Of a DNA stretch of 64,000 bases, positions 16,236-25,312 are shown piece after piece. The DNA is from JAEKNW01 sp963678375. Its GTDB lineage: Bacteria > Cloacimonadota > Cloacimonadia > Cloacimonadales > JAFGVF01. The notes under the pieces are model-generated. The model did not search any database. It saw only the letters and a program-made list of their open reading frames with translations, and had not been told where the DNA came from. The position numbers and the translations under genes are program-made. The stretch lies in NCBI GenBank assembly GCA_963678375.2, contig CAXXQH010000001.1:420827-484826 (forward strand). Direction: 5' to 3'. Position 1 is the first letter of the stretch. Every line of letters starts with the position of its first letter.

Positions 16236-16928
16236 CTACTCTCCTTTTGCCATTTCTTCTTTAAAAAGAGGAATTATCATTTCCATCTCTTGATCCAACA
16301 TTTTTAAGAAACTTGAACTTGTGATAGTTGCCCCAGTAATCTGTCTTATTTCGTTTTCTTTTTCTGGACTTGAACCTTCAGAGATAAGTTTATAGTCTGT
16401 AATCTCTCCATCTTGCAAGAAGGTTGTGCCCTTCATATCAGCCCTGAGGTTAAGTTTGTCAGCAGGTTCAGCAATACGTCCTCCAAGTCCAGGAGTCTCA
16501 ACTTGTTCATAAACATTAAAATCTATTAGAGTTTGAAGGTTAGGCTCAAAGCCTACAACAGCTTTCATTGTTCCCCAAAGACCAGCTCCTACAATATCAA
16601 AGCAATAGCCAACAACACTACCATTATTTACCACTTTAAAGAAGTCTCTTTGCCCTTTTGGTCCTTCAACTTGATAGGCTATAAGAAAGTCTTCTTTATA
16701 TTTCAAAACTTCATTATCTTCAAGCTGATAAAAATCTACTTGGCTAATTTTATCATTAAATATTTCCAGGATTTGACGATAATACAATATCTCGCGATTA
16801 TCATCTATTCTACCCTTTTGTGCATTATAAAAGAGAGACAATATTCCAACAAATACTATGGTTACTACAATCATAAAAAACACTTGATATACTTGAGTTT
16901 CTCTGAATAATTTCTTTTCTTTTTCCAT
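16236..16928 (-). CDS. nqrC: Na+-translocating NADH:quinone oxidoreductase subunit C
   Basis: The 230-residue protein has one N-terminal membrane helix (about 13-33) and a periplasmic FMN-binding domain. The covalent FMN threonine lies in the motif ITGATITSS near 196-204, matching the (S/T)GAT(I/L)T flavinylation pattern. LGGRIAEP near 150 is another family block. Attachment of FMN needs ApbE, which is not in this window. It lies between nqrB and nqrD with almost no gaps. Confidence 0.93.
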   Translation of the reverse strand: MEKEKKLFRETQVYQVFFMIVVTIVFVGILSLFYNAQKGRIDDNREILYYRQILEIFNDKISQVDFYQLEDNEVLKYKEDFLIAYQVEGPKGQRDFFKVVNNGSVVGYCFDIVGAGLWGTMKAVVGFEPNLQTLIDFNVYEQVETPGLGGRIAEPADKLNLRADMKGTTFLQDGEITDYKLISEGSSPEKENEIRQITGATITSSSFLKMLDQEMEMIIPLFKEEMAKGE

Positions 16929-17852
16929 CTATTTAACCCCCTTCTTCTTAGGTTTTAAATAGAATTCTATGATTGGCATAAAGGTATTAGCTAGAAGAAT
17001 AGCGAACATAAATCCTTCACTAAAAAGTGAGTATTTTCGAATAAATACAGTCAAAAAACCTATCATTATTCCATAAATCCAAAGTCCATTTTTAGTTTTA
17101 GCTTGAGAAACAGGATCTGTTACCATATAAGCAATACCAAAAAGAGCACCACCAGAAACAAGATAATAGAGGGCATCTGAGAAACCGTAGAAAACAATGT
17201 TAAAGACATAAAGTGAAAGTAAAGTAGCTAGCATTGGTTGCCACTTAGCTGTTTTTGTCATGATAAGATAAATTGCACCAATTAGGATTAGAAGGGCTGA
17301 GGTTTCACCAATTGAACCAGGAATAATGCCAAAAAGAGCATCTAAGAAAGAATAATCTGTTGTTTCTCCTAGTTTAGAGGATGATAAGATTGTAGCAGAT
17401 GTTCTCATATCTATACTATTCATGTATCTAGTGAAGCCACCGGGTAAAGAAGTAAAAGGTTTCACCCAATCAATTGTCATCTGCTGAGGAAATGAAACAT
17501 ATATGAATGTTCTTCCTACAATAGCAGGATTGAAAATGTTCATACCAAAACCACCAAAAACCATTTTGCCAAATGCTACTGCTATAACAGCACCAACTCC
17601 AGCAATCCATAATGGAATCGTGGGAGGAAGAGTCATTGCTAGAAGTGTTCCAGTAACAAAAACAGCCATTGAGACTTTTCCATTAGCTTTCTTACGAACA
17701 AATAAATACTCAGTTAAAAATGCTATGGCGTTGGTAAATAGTATCACAACTAGAGATCGCCAGCCAAAGATAAAGATTGATAGTATGATGGATGGTATTA
17801 GAGCATACAATACCTTGTTCATCATAGCTTGCTTTAATATGATGTTCTTCAT
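16929..17852 (-). CDS. nqrB: Na+-translocating NADH:quinone oxidoreductase subunit B
   Basis: The 307-residue membrane protein of the NqrB/RnfD group is the largest membrane subunit and carries the Na+ path. It shows about ten helices. MFGGFGMNIFNPAIVGRTF near 95-115 is the family block. A TSATIL motif near 151-156 corresponds to the threonine that receives FMN, although the usual Gly is replaced. At 307 residues it is shorter than Vibrio-type NqrB (about 415), lacking the long N-terminus, and is close to RnfD length. It is the first gene of the operon; an nqrA gene, normally just upstream, is missing here. Confidence 0.9.
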   Translation of the reverse strand: MKNIILKQAMMNKVLYALIPSIILSIFIFGWRSLVVILFTNAIAFLTEYLFVRKKANGKVSMAVFVTGTLLAMTLPPTIPLWIAGVGAVIAVAFGKMVFGGFGMNIFNPAIVGRTFIYVSFPQQMTIDWVKPFTSLPGGFTRYMNSIDMRTSATILSSSKLGETTDYSFLDALFGIIPGSIGETSALLILIGAIYLIMTKTAKWQPMLATLLSLYVFNIVFYGFSDALYYLVSGGALFGIAYMVTDPVSQAKTKNGLWIYGIMIGFLTVFIRKYSLFSEGFMFAILLANTFMPIIEFYLKPKKKGVK

Positions 17853-18128
17853 AAGCCCCTTTCTTCTTTATTTAATATTAATTATAATTTTATAATAAGC
17901 GTTTTTATTCATATCACAAGATAAAATGTCAAAATGATGAGATTTAGTCAATCTTTATTTTATTTTTAAACTAATTATAGGATTGTTTATTCATTCATTA
18001 ACTGGTACTTGATATATACTTTTCCACCTTGAGATATTAAAAAATAAAAGGAGACTGAGCTATGTTGAGTTTTAAGAAAAGGAAAGAACTTAGTCATTGA
18101 TCTGAATAAGTTCTTTCCATAAGATTTA
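17853..18128. other. intergenic region between the nqr operon and the NuoG-like gene
   Basis: 17853-18060 is AT-rich (TAATTATAATTTTATAATAAGC near 17877-17900) and probably holds the nqr promoter. I see no ORF. 18081-18118 is a terminator (own entry). Confidence 0.5.
18077..18118 (-). terminator. intrinsic terminator of the bifurcating-oxidoreductase operon
   Basis: On the minus strand GGAAAGAACTTA pairs with TAAGTTCTTTCC (12-bp stem, 18081-18118, 14-base loop) and is followed by TTTTCTTAAAA. It ends the leftward NuoE/NuoF/NuoG-like operon, separating it from nqr. Confidence 0.85.
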
Positions 18129-21100
18129 TCACTTTTTTATCATTTTATCACGATATGTCTGAATATTTGAAACCTTACTGACTTTCATTTTATCTAATGC
18201 TTGATCATCAAGTTCAATAGATTGTAGAAAATCATCAGCTCGATTCTTCCAATTTGATAATTCTGCCATTGAAATTGGAATCAAATCTGACTCAGCTAAT
18301 GTGTTGATCAAAAGATCTTGTAAAACACTAGATTTAGCATTGTTAAAGACCTTTACCCGCATATCATCAGCTAGGGCAAGCCCCTCTATTTCTAAGTAGG
18401 ATGCTTTGGGGATATAAAGATCAACATCCATAGACTTGTCGTAACAATCACTTATCAAGATGGTATATTTTTCCTTTTGGAAATCTAGAGGTAAATCACC
18501 ATAGTAGATATCTGAAGAATGAGAACTATCCTCTGTATTAGTCTTCATGAAAGCCAGTGTTCTTAAGTTATTCCATTTTGAAGTAGGATAAATAAGAGAA
18601 TTTTCAGAAAAGTCTGATAGCTTTGAGGCAAGTTTATAAATACTTTGGGCTTCATTAATATCTAGATTATTAATATCATAGATGAATATAGTTTTTTCTT
18701 TAATTTTTCCTTCTAATTCACTGATATTATGATAATTATTGTCTGCTAATTTAACAAAATCTACTTGCGGATAAGCTACTAATGTAAGTGTTTTCCCTTT
18801 TCTTTGCTCTAGTCTTAGTAAAGTCCTGAGAGTTTGAGAAATTTCACCAATAACAATATAGTTTTCTGCCCTTTCAAGTTTTTCTTTACTAACTAGTGTG
18901 TAAGATTTTCTTAAGAGATCAATATGGAAGTCATCAAGATTTTGAAGCCATTCCCAAGTTTGCTTATTATGACTAGCTATCTCTTGACCAAGTAACATTT
19001 CTTCAATTGTTAAATTAGGAGATATGATCGTATTAAATCCAGATTTTGATTTAGCTTTTAAGAGCTTTTGGACTTCTTGATAAGTAATTTCTTTCCATTG
19101 TCCATCAAGCTTCTGCATTGCTTGCTTAGGTTTACTTTCGATTTTTTGCCAGCCAAACCGTCCTTTATAACAAAGATTTCTTCCATTGAAGGACCTTTCT
19201 AAGTCATATTGCATTGGTAATAACTCTTTAGGAGTTTCTGCAGGAGTTGAGATATTAGTTACCCTATCAGTATGGACATCAACAAGAATATCACAACCAG
19301 TTCCACACATTCCACAGGATTGAATACTTTTATTATTCTCAAGAGGATTTTGCTTGTAGTTAAAGTTCTTAGCTAATAAGGCTCCTGTTGGACAGACAGC
19401 TATACACTTACCACATGACTCACAAGTAGTATTATTCAAACTTTCACCAAATTCTGGAGCAACTAAGGTCTTGAATCCACGATAGATATAGCCAAGAACT
19501 CCTGCACCTTGAACCTCTGCACATGTTCTAACACAACGTCCGCAATTAACACATTTATTAGCATCACGAAGTATGAACTCATGAGAATCATCAATTGGAT
19601 GTTCATTCTTACTTCCTAGGAAGATGTCTTGACTTACATCATATTCAGTAGCATATTTACGAAGAGCACAGGTTACATTAACATGACAACCACATTCTAG
19701 ACATCGTTTTGCTTCTTCAATTGCTTCTTCTTCACAGAAACCGCATTCAACTTCTTTAAAGCTAGTTTTAGCTTCTTCAAGTTCAATCTCAGGCATTATT
19801 GCTCTGGCTTTTTCTTCCACATCAGCATATAATTCTTTTTTAATATCTTCAATCTTATCAGCTTTAACAGAATTGAATACATATTTTCTTGATTCTATAT
19901 TTTCACCACGTAAAAATCTATCAATAGTTTCGCTAGCAATCTTACCGTCTGCTATTGCCTCAACAGCAGTTGCAGGACCACGCCTTACATCACCGCCAGC
20001 AAACACATTACCTAAACCAGTGTACATAGTTCTTTCAGCAGAATCTAATGTATTCCATCTTGTAAAAGGTAATTCCTTACCATCAATGAAATTATCTTGA
20101 CCTAGCATAAAATCTATCTTTGGTTTTTGCGAAATAGCAGCAATAACAGAGTCAAATTGAACAGTTTCGAATTGACCAGTAGGCTGAGGTGATCTTCTTC
20201 CAGAAGCATCAGCTGGTCCCAGTACCATCTTTTCTAACTTAATCTCTTTTAGTTGTCCGTACTTACCAAAATACTCAACTGGATTAGTAAGTAGTTTGAA
20301 TTCGACACCCTCTCTTTCTGCAGCTTCTATTTCAAAGGCTTCAGCAGGCATCTGCTCTTTTGCTCTACGATAGATTATTGTTGCCTTTGCCCCCATTCTA
20401 CTTGCAGTACGAACACAGTCGATAGCAGTATTACCACCACCTATAACTGCAACACTTTTACCAAGCTGGGGAGCTTGATCTAAAGCACATTCTTTTAAGA
20501 AATCTACACCTAAATAGCAACCCTTTAAATTTGAACCTGGAACAGGCATGGCAACTGCTTCTGAAGCACCAATAGCAACATAGACAGCATCATAATCTTC
20601 TCTGATTTTCTTAAAAGTAATATCTTTACCTACTTGAACATTACATTCAATTTCCATACCATTAGAACACATAATCTCAATTTCAGTATCTAAAATCTCT
20701 TTAGGAAGTCTATATTCTGGTATTCCATATCTTAGCCAACCTCCAGCTTGAGGCATTGATTCGAATACTTTTACTTGATAGCCTTTACTTGTTAAGTAGT
20801 AGCCACAAGAAAGTCCTGAAGGTCCTCCACCAATTATGGCTATTCTCTTATCTTTGTTCTCTTCCCTTTCAGGAACATAATTCCAATAATCTTGAGAATC
20901 ATAATCAGCTGCAAATCTCTTCAATTGCCTAATTGCTATCGATTCATCTATAACCTGTCTGCGACATTCTTCTTCACAAAAAGCTGGACAAACTCTTCCA
21001 ATAGATAAAGGCATTGGGAGTTGCTCTTTGATAATCTTGACTGCTTCGTGGTATTGCTTGTTTGCGATGAGTGACACATAGGATTGAACATCTATTTTAG

Positions 21101-21422
21101 CTGGACAAGCCGTTTTACAAGGTGCCTCACAGTCTGCATAGTGATCTGAAACTAGTAATTCTAAAGCCATCTTACGGGCTTTCTTTACTTCTTGACTTTC
21201 AGTATCTATCACCATTCCTTCAATTATAGTAGTTCCACAAGAAGTAACGAAACCTTTCCGGCCTTGTACCTTTACAGCACATACCCAACATGAACCATAA
21301 GGTTTTAACTCTTCATCATGACATAGTGTTGGTATTTCAAATCCTTCTTTTCTAGCAACATCTAATATTGTTGAGCCTTCTTGAGCTAATATTTCTTTAT
21401 TGTTTAATATAATTTTAATCAT
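18129..21422 (-). CDS. NuoG-GltD-type iron-sulfur flavoprotein, subunit of a NADH/NADPH-linked bifurcating oxidoreductase
   Basis: The 1097-residue protein joins several electron-transfer modules. In order: a 2Fe-2S ferredoxin domain (about 1-80; CHDEELKPYGSCWVC); a Cys-rich segment (about 95-160; DCEAPCKTACPAK, CPAFCEEECR); a GltD-like FAD/NAD(P) module (IAIIGGGPSGLSCG near 192 and VAVIGGGNTAIDC near 325); two 4Fe-4S motifs (CVNCGRCVRTC near 622, CESCGKCIAVCP near 668); and a MopB-like 4Fe-4S start (CGMCGTGCDI near 702). The remaining 390 residues resemble a worn-down NuoG/MopB domain. With NuoE- and NuoF-like genes upstream, this recalls the Stn-type transhydrogenase of Sporomusa or related NADH/NADP/ferredoxin enzymes. 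The exact partners are inference. Confidence 0.82.
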   Translation of the reverse strand: MIKIILNNKEILAQEGSTILDVARKEGFEIPTLCHDEELKPYGSCWVCAVKVQGRKGFVTSCGTTIIEGMVIDTESQEVKKARKMALELLVSDHYADCEAPCKTACPAKIDVQSYVSLIANKQYHEAVKIIKEQLPMPLSIGRVCPAFCEEECRRQVIDESIAIRQLKRFAADYDSQDYWNYVPEREENKDKRIAIIGGGPSGLSCGYYLTSKGYQVKVFESMPQAGGWLRYGIPEYRLPKEILDTEIEIMCSNGMEIECNVQVGKDITFKKIREDYDAVYVAIGASEAVAMPVPGSNLKGCYLGVDFLKECALDQAPQLGKSVAVIGGGNTAIDCVRTASRMGAKATIIYRRAKEQMPAEAFEIEAAEREGVEFKLLTNPVEYFGKYGQLKEIKLEKMVLGPADASGRRSPQPTGQFETVQFDSVIAAISQKPKIDFMLGQDNFIDGKELPFTRWNTLDSAERTMYTGLGNVFAGGDVRRGPATAVEAIADGKIASETIDRFLRGENIESRKYVFNSVKADKIEDIKKELYADVEEKARAIMPEIELEEAKTSFKEVECGFCEEEAIEEAKRCLECGCHVNVTCALRKYATEYDVSQDIFLGSKNEHPIDDSHEFILRDANKCVNCGRCVRTCAEVQGAGVLGYIYRGFKTLVAPEFGESLNNTTCESCGKCIAVCPTGALLAKNFNYKQNPLENNKSIQSCGMCGTGCDILVDVHTDRVTNISTPAETPKELLPMQYDLERSFNGRNLCYKGRFGWQKIESKPKQAMQKLDGQWKEITYQEVQKLLKAKSKSGFNTIISPNLTIEEMLLGQEIASHNKQTWEWLQNLDDFHIDLLRKSYTLVSKEKLERAENYIVIGEISQTLRTLLRLEQRKGKTLTLVAYPQVDFVKLADNNYHNISELEGKIKEKTIFIYDINNLDINEAQSIYKLASKLSDFSENSLIYPTSKWNNLRTLAFMKTNTEDSSHSSDIYYGDLPLDFQKEKYTILISDCYDKSMDVDLYIPKASYLEIEGLALADDMRVKVFNNAKSSVLQDLLINTLAESDLIPISMAELSNWKNRADDFLQSIELDDQALDKMKVSKVSNIQTYRDKMIKK

Positions 21423-21430
21423 AAATCCTC

Positions 21431-23200
21431 CTATCTAATCTCTATAGCAGAAAACTTGCACGCTTTATAGCATGAACCACACTTAATACAGCTTGCTTGA
21501 TCAATTAGATGAGGCTTTTTAACCTCTCCACTTATGCAGTTGACTGGACATACTCGGGCACAAGCAGTACATCCAATACACTTATCTTCAATAATGTGAT
21601 AGATTAAGAGATCTGTACAGACATGAGCAGGACATGTTTTATCAATAATATGAGCTTCATATTCTTCTTTGAAGTATCTCAAAGTAGTTAAAACTGGATT
21701 TGGAGCAGTTTGACCAAGTCCACACAAGGAAGTTGTAATAATCTTTTCTGAAAGAATCTCTAATGTTTCAATATCTTTTACTTCTCCTGCTCCAGAAGTT
21801 ATTTTCTCTAAGATTTCAAGCATCCTCTTGGTACCAATACGGCAGAAAGTACACTTTCCACAAGATTCATTTTGAGTGAAATTCAAGAAAAACTTTGCTA
21901 CATCAACCATACAAGTTTCATAGTCCATTACGACCATTCCCCCAGAACCCATTATTGCTCCAGTTTGGCTTATTGAATCATAATCTACTATAGTATCAAG
22001 AAGTGAGTCAGGAACACAACCACCAGAAGGTCCACCTAGTTGTACAGCCTTAAAAGGAGATTGAGTTTTCATTCCACCACCAACTTTATAGATGACATCA
22101 TGCAGTGTAATCCCCATAGGAACTTCTATTAAGCCAGAATTTCTGATTTTACCAGCTAAGGCAAAAACTTTTGTTCCTTTTGATTTCTCAGTTCCTAATT
22201 TGGCAAATTCCTCTGCACCATTAAGAATAATCCAAGTAATATTTGCCCAAGTCTCAACATTGTTAATGTTAGTAGGGTATTGCCAAAGACCAGATTCAGC
22301 TGGGAAGGGAGGACGTAAATTTGGCATTCCCCGTTTCCCTTCTACTGAAGCCATAAGAGCTGTTTCTTCCCCACAAACAAAAGCTCCAGCCCCCTCTTTG
22401 ATATGAAGATTAAAAGAAAAGTCACTATCTAAAATATTTTGGCCTAAAAAACCTTTTTCCAGAGCTTGCTTGATAGCAATATTAAGATGTTTAATAGCTA
22501 GGGGGTATTCAGCTCTAACATAAAAATATCCCTCATCAGCACCAATGGCATAAGCACCAATAATCATACCTTCAATTATGGCATGAGGGTCACCTTCAAG
22601 GATTGATCTATCCATAAAAGCGCCAGGGTCTCCTTCATCAGCATTACAGATTACATATTTTTTGTCGCTTTTATTATCATAAGCAAATTTCCATTTGAGT
22701 CCAGTTGGGAAACCAGCTCCTCCACGCCCCCTAAGACCAGATTTACTTATCTCATCAATAATATCTTTACCTGTCATAGACATAGCTTTTTTAAGAGCAG
22801 TATAGCCATCTCTATTAATATATTCTTGGATATTTACAGGATCAATAACACCACAATTGCGCAGAACAATACGGGTTTGGGATTCTAATAAATAATTTTC
22901 TTCTGCTTCAATCCTATTTGAATAAACAAGCTTGTCGTGACTTATCTCATTATCCTTTAGGGTATCAAAAATTGATATCAAATCTTCATTGACTAAGTTG
23001 CCATATACCGCATCGCCTCCATCATCAGTGATAACTTCTATAAGTGGTTCTGCATGACACATACCATTACAAGCTGTGTGTTTTAATTCAAAGTTATAAT
23101 CATTAGCCTCGATTAGCTTTTTTGCTTGGTCATAAATACCTTGAGCACCTGCAGCCAAACCACAGGAGGCCATTCCAACTTTTATTTGAATCTTAGCCAT
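21431..23200 (-). CDS. NuoF-like NADH/FMN subunit of a bifurcating oxidoreductase (HydB/HndC/StnB type)
   Basis: The 589-residue protein has the extended layout of soluble hydrogenase and transhydrogenase NuoF subunits. An N-terminal thioredoxin-like 2Fe-2S domain covers about 1-85 (VGMASCG, HTACNGMCHAEP). The NADH/FMN core includes GRGGAGFPTGLKW near 157 and CNADEGDPGAFMDRS near 185. A 4Fe-4S site follows (ESCGKCTFCRIG near 441, with SLCGLGQTAPNP near 487). A C-terminal two-cluster ferredoxin covers about 538-589 (CIGCTACARVCPVNC, CIKCGSCYKACK). It oxidises or reduces NAD(H) and feeds the iron-sulfur chain. It overlaps the NuoE-like start by 8 bases and lies 8 bases before the NuoG-like gene. 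No FeFe-hydrogenase H-cluster gene is adjacent, which argues for a transhydrogenase-type role. Confidence 0.88.
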   Translation of the reverse strand: MAKIQIKVGMASCGLAAGAQGIYDQAKKLIEANDYNFELKHTACNGMCHAEPLIEVITDDGGDAVYGNLVNEDLISIFDTLKDNEISHDKLVYSNRIEAEENYLLESQTRIVLRNCGVIDPVNIQEYINRDGYTALKKAMSMTGKDIIDEISKSGLRGRGGAGFPTGLKWKFAYDNKSDKKYVICNADEGDPGAFMDRSILEGDPHAIIEGMIIGAYAIGADEGYFYVRAEYPLAIKHLNIAIKQALEKGFLGQNILDSDFSFNLHIKEGAGAFVCGEETALMASVEGKRGMPNLRPPFPAESGLWQYPTNINNVETWANITWIILNGAEEFAKLGTEKSKGTKVFALAGKIRNSGLIEVPMGITLHDVIYKVGGGMKTQSPFKAVQLGGPSGGCVPDSLLDTIVDYDSISQTGAIMGSGGMVVMDYETCMVDVAKFFLNFTQNESCGKCTFCRIGTKRMLEILEKITSGAGEVKDIETLEILSEKIITTSLCGLGQTAPNPVLTTLRYFKEEYEAHIIDKTCPAHVCTDLLIYHIIEDKCIGCTACARVCPVNCISGEVKKPHLIDQASCIKCGSCYKACKFSAIEIR

Positions 23201-23675
23201 TATTCACCTCTTTTTTAAAAGCTGCTATTATTTCAGGAATCTTAGCTGAAGTTAACTTTCCGTAAGTTTTATCTTCAATCATGATAACAGGAGCTAAAGA
23301 ACAACAACCTAAGCAGGCAACCTCAAGAATAGTAAACATGTTATCTTCGGTCGTATCTTCTTCAGGAGATAAACCGAGAGTTTCTCTAAGAGTTTCAAGT
23401 ATAGTCTTAGCACCTGAAACATGACAGGCTGTACCCTTACAGATTCGTATAGTATATTTCCCTTGAGCCTTTAAGCGAAACATGGAATAAAAAGTAGCAA
23501 CACCATAAATCTCTGCAACAGTGATGTTTGTTTGCTTAGAGACTTCTTTTATAGTTTCTCGTGAAAGATACCCTTCTGCTCTTTGAATTTCTTGCAGAAT
23601 AGGAATTAATGAACCTTTCTTATTCTTATATTTAGTGATTATTTCTTTAATAACAGCAGACATTTCTAGCTCCAT
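23193..23675 (-). CDS. NuoE-like 2Fe-2S subunit (HydC/HndA/StnA type)
   Basis: The 160-residue protein has the two-part NuoE architecture: N-terminal helical bundle (about 10-75, with YLSRETIKEVSKQTNITVAEIYGVATFYSMF) and a thioredoxin-like 2Fe-2S domain. The four cluster cysteines lie in CKGTACHVSGA near 90 and CLGCCSLAPVIMI near 130. It passes electrons within the NuoF complex. The next gene starts inside its 3' end, and the DtxR-like gene upstream ends just at its start. Confidence 0.9.
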   Translation of the reverse strand: MELEMSAVIKEIITKYKNKKGSLIPILQEIQRAEGYLSRETIKEVSKQTNITVAEIYGVATFYSMFRLKAQGKYTIRICKGTACHVSGAKTILETLRETLGLSPEEDTTEDNMFTILEVACLGCCSLAPVIMIEDKTYGKLTSAKIPEIIAAFKKEVNNG

Positions 23676-24110
23676 CTATAATTTCTTTTTAAATTTTTCT
23701 ACTAAGTCTCTGGCTTCTGGAGTTCTTTCAATAAACTCAACGAAAGCAAACATTCGATTAAAGGTTTCTATGCTAATATCATGTTCAACTAAACAAGCAT
23801 CTGCGTCAGCTTGTGCATGTTCAATACCTAGGATTTCATTGAAGAAACGGGTTAGGGTTAAGTGTCTTCTATAAATCTTACCAGCTAATTCTCGACCTTT
23901 ATCTGTGAGTATTATATCTTTATATTTTTCATAGATTATTAAATCTTCTTCAGCTAGTTTTCGTAAAGCTGATACTACTGAAGGTTTTTTTACCCCTAGC
24001 TTTAAAGCTAAATCAGTTACTCTAATTTTCTCATTAGAAAGTCCTAGCAGTAGAATTCTCTCTAAATAATCTTCCAAACTTTTACCAAGGCTTAACAATT
24101 CACTACTCAT
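23676..24110 (-). CDS. DtxR/MntR family metal-dependent regulator
   Basis: The 144-residue protein has an N-terminal winged helix (about 8-65; SLEDYLERILLL, VTDLALKLGVKKPSVVSALRKLAEEDLI) and the helical dimerisation/metal domain (about 70-140), including the H-x6-E type ligands near LTRFFNEILGI and DACLVEHDIS. The family binds Fe2+ or Mn2+ and represses transport or redox genes. Its stop directly abuts the NuoE-like start, so it is the first gene of the operon for the bifurcating oxidoreductase. This suggests that iron status controls an iron-sulfur-rich complex. That link is inference. Confidence 0.9.
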   Translation of the reverse strand: MSSELLSLGKSLEDYLERILLLGLSNEKIRVTDLALKLGVKKPSVVSALRKLAEEDLIIYEKYKDIILTDKGRELAGKIYRRHLTLTRFFNEILGIEHAQADADACLVEHDISIETFNRMFAFVEFIERTPEARDLVEKFKKKL

Positions 24111-24175
24111 TATTCATCCTTTGTGATTTATTAACTCTTCGTTGAACCCATTATATTAACTATTTTGGGCTAAAT

Positions 24176-24212
24176 AAAATATGACAGAATATTTGCTACT
24201 CTGTCATATTTT
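24176..24212 (-). terminator. intrinsic terminator after the AlkD-like gene
   Basis: AAAATATGACAGA (24176-24188) pairs with TCTGTCATATTTT (24200-24212), a perfect 13-bp stem with an 11-base loop. On the minus strand the stem runs into ATTTTATTTAG. It separates the AlkD-like gene from the DtxR operon. Confidence 0.85.
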
Positions 24213-24235
24213 ACTAATCATTATTAAAAATTTCC

Positions 24236-25060
24236 CTACTTAATCTTAAGAATTTGGGCAAGTTTCCCACCCATAACTGATACATTTTGATTTGAATCTT
24301 TCTTCCATTCTTTGACTGTTCTAGTTGTTACTTTAACAAATTCTGCTGATTTGTCTCTATTACTTTGTTGAGTAATAATATTAGCTAGCTTTTTCATACT
24401 TACCCAAATTGTCTTGATTCTTTTATCATCAGCATCATGTAGCCATTCTTTAACTACGGGATAACACTTGTTGGGCTTTGAACGTCCCACTTGGGTAAGA
24501 ATATGGGTAATTTTTTTCTGAACCTCTAATGATTCATCATCAATCATGTTACCTATAAAGGACATAATGAACTTTGGATCGCTTGAAGCAATGTTTTCCA
24601 TACCATGAAGTGATAATGATCTTTTTACTTCATCTTGGTCTTTTTGCCATTGTGGCATATACTTCTTCATAGTCTTCGGATGTTTTTTCCACATATTTAA
24701 AGCGATTGTTTCTGCTTCCCAAGGAACTTTATTATAGTACTTATCAAGGACTAAAATAACATCTTCAGCATTAGCTGTATCTTTATAATAAAAATAGAAT
24801 AGAGCAGTGGCTCTTATTCCATATATCTTGTGTTTCAACATTTTGTGACAGATTTCATCCATAAAGTCTGTATCTTCGCAATCAGCTAGTAGTTTTCCAA
24901 GCTCTTCTCTAACAAAGTAATTTGCTGTATTTGCAATAAGATTAATTCTCCTTGTTACAGATGTTGCTTTCTTTAATTTGACCTGTTCAAAGATTTCCTC
25001 TACTTTTAGTCGTAATTCCTTCATATCTTCTGGTGTTAAACGACCAACTTGTCTAAACAT
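24236..25060 (-). CDS. DNA alkylation repair (AlkD-like) HEAT-repeat protein
   Basis: The 274-residue, helical, basic protein follows the AlkD-like pattern of repeated helix pairs: YFVREELGKLLADC near 48, HKMLKHKIYGIRATALFYFYYK near 72-93, WEAETIALNMWKK near 115, and EVKRSLSLHGMENIASSDP near 144. AlkD-type glycosylases remove positively charged alkylated bases using an HEAT superhelix. The key DNA-facing Trp/Asp/Arg set cannot be fixed by eye, so it could be a non-glycosylase relative. It is a single gene with a strong terminator. Confidence 0.65.
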   Translation of the reverse strand: MFRQVGRLTPEDMKELRLKVEEIFEQVKLKKATSVTRRINLIANTANYFVREELGKLLADCEDTDFMDEICHKMLKHKIYGIRATALFYFYYKDTANAEDVILVLDKYYNKVPWEAETIALNMWKKHPKTMKKYMPQWQKDQDEVKRSLSLHGMENIASSDPKFIMSFIGNMIDDESLEVQKKITHILTQVGRSKPNKCYPVVKEWLHDADDKRIKTIWVSMKKLANIITQQSNRDKSAEFVKVTTRTVKEWKKDSNQNVSVMGGKLAQILKIK

Positions 25061-25312
25061 ATATTTTCTCCTGTAGAAATTTACATCAATTATAAGATTC
25101 GATACAAATTATTGTTATTTCTTTATTGGTATATTGAATTAGTTAGTATTTTTACCAAAATAAGTTAAAGAACAAACCTTGCATATTTAGTTAAATACTT
25201 AACTTAACCGACTATTTATAGTGAATAATTTTATGTCAAGTCTTTTTATTAGGGATCTTTAGATTTTTATATCATTAATTTTTCCATAGGAATCAACAAA
25301 AGCCAATTATTA
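25061..25312. other. AT-rich intergenic region
   Basis: About 250 bases without a gene. It holds the likely promoter of the AlkD-like gene and the 3' end of the TPR operon; I see no hairpin repeat or RNA motif. Confidence 0.4.
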
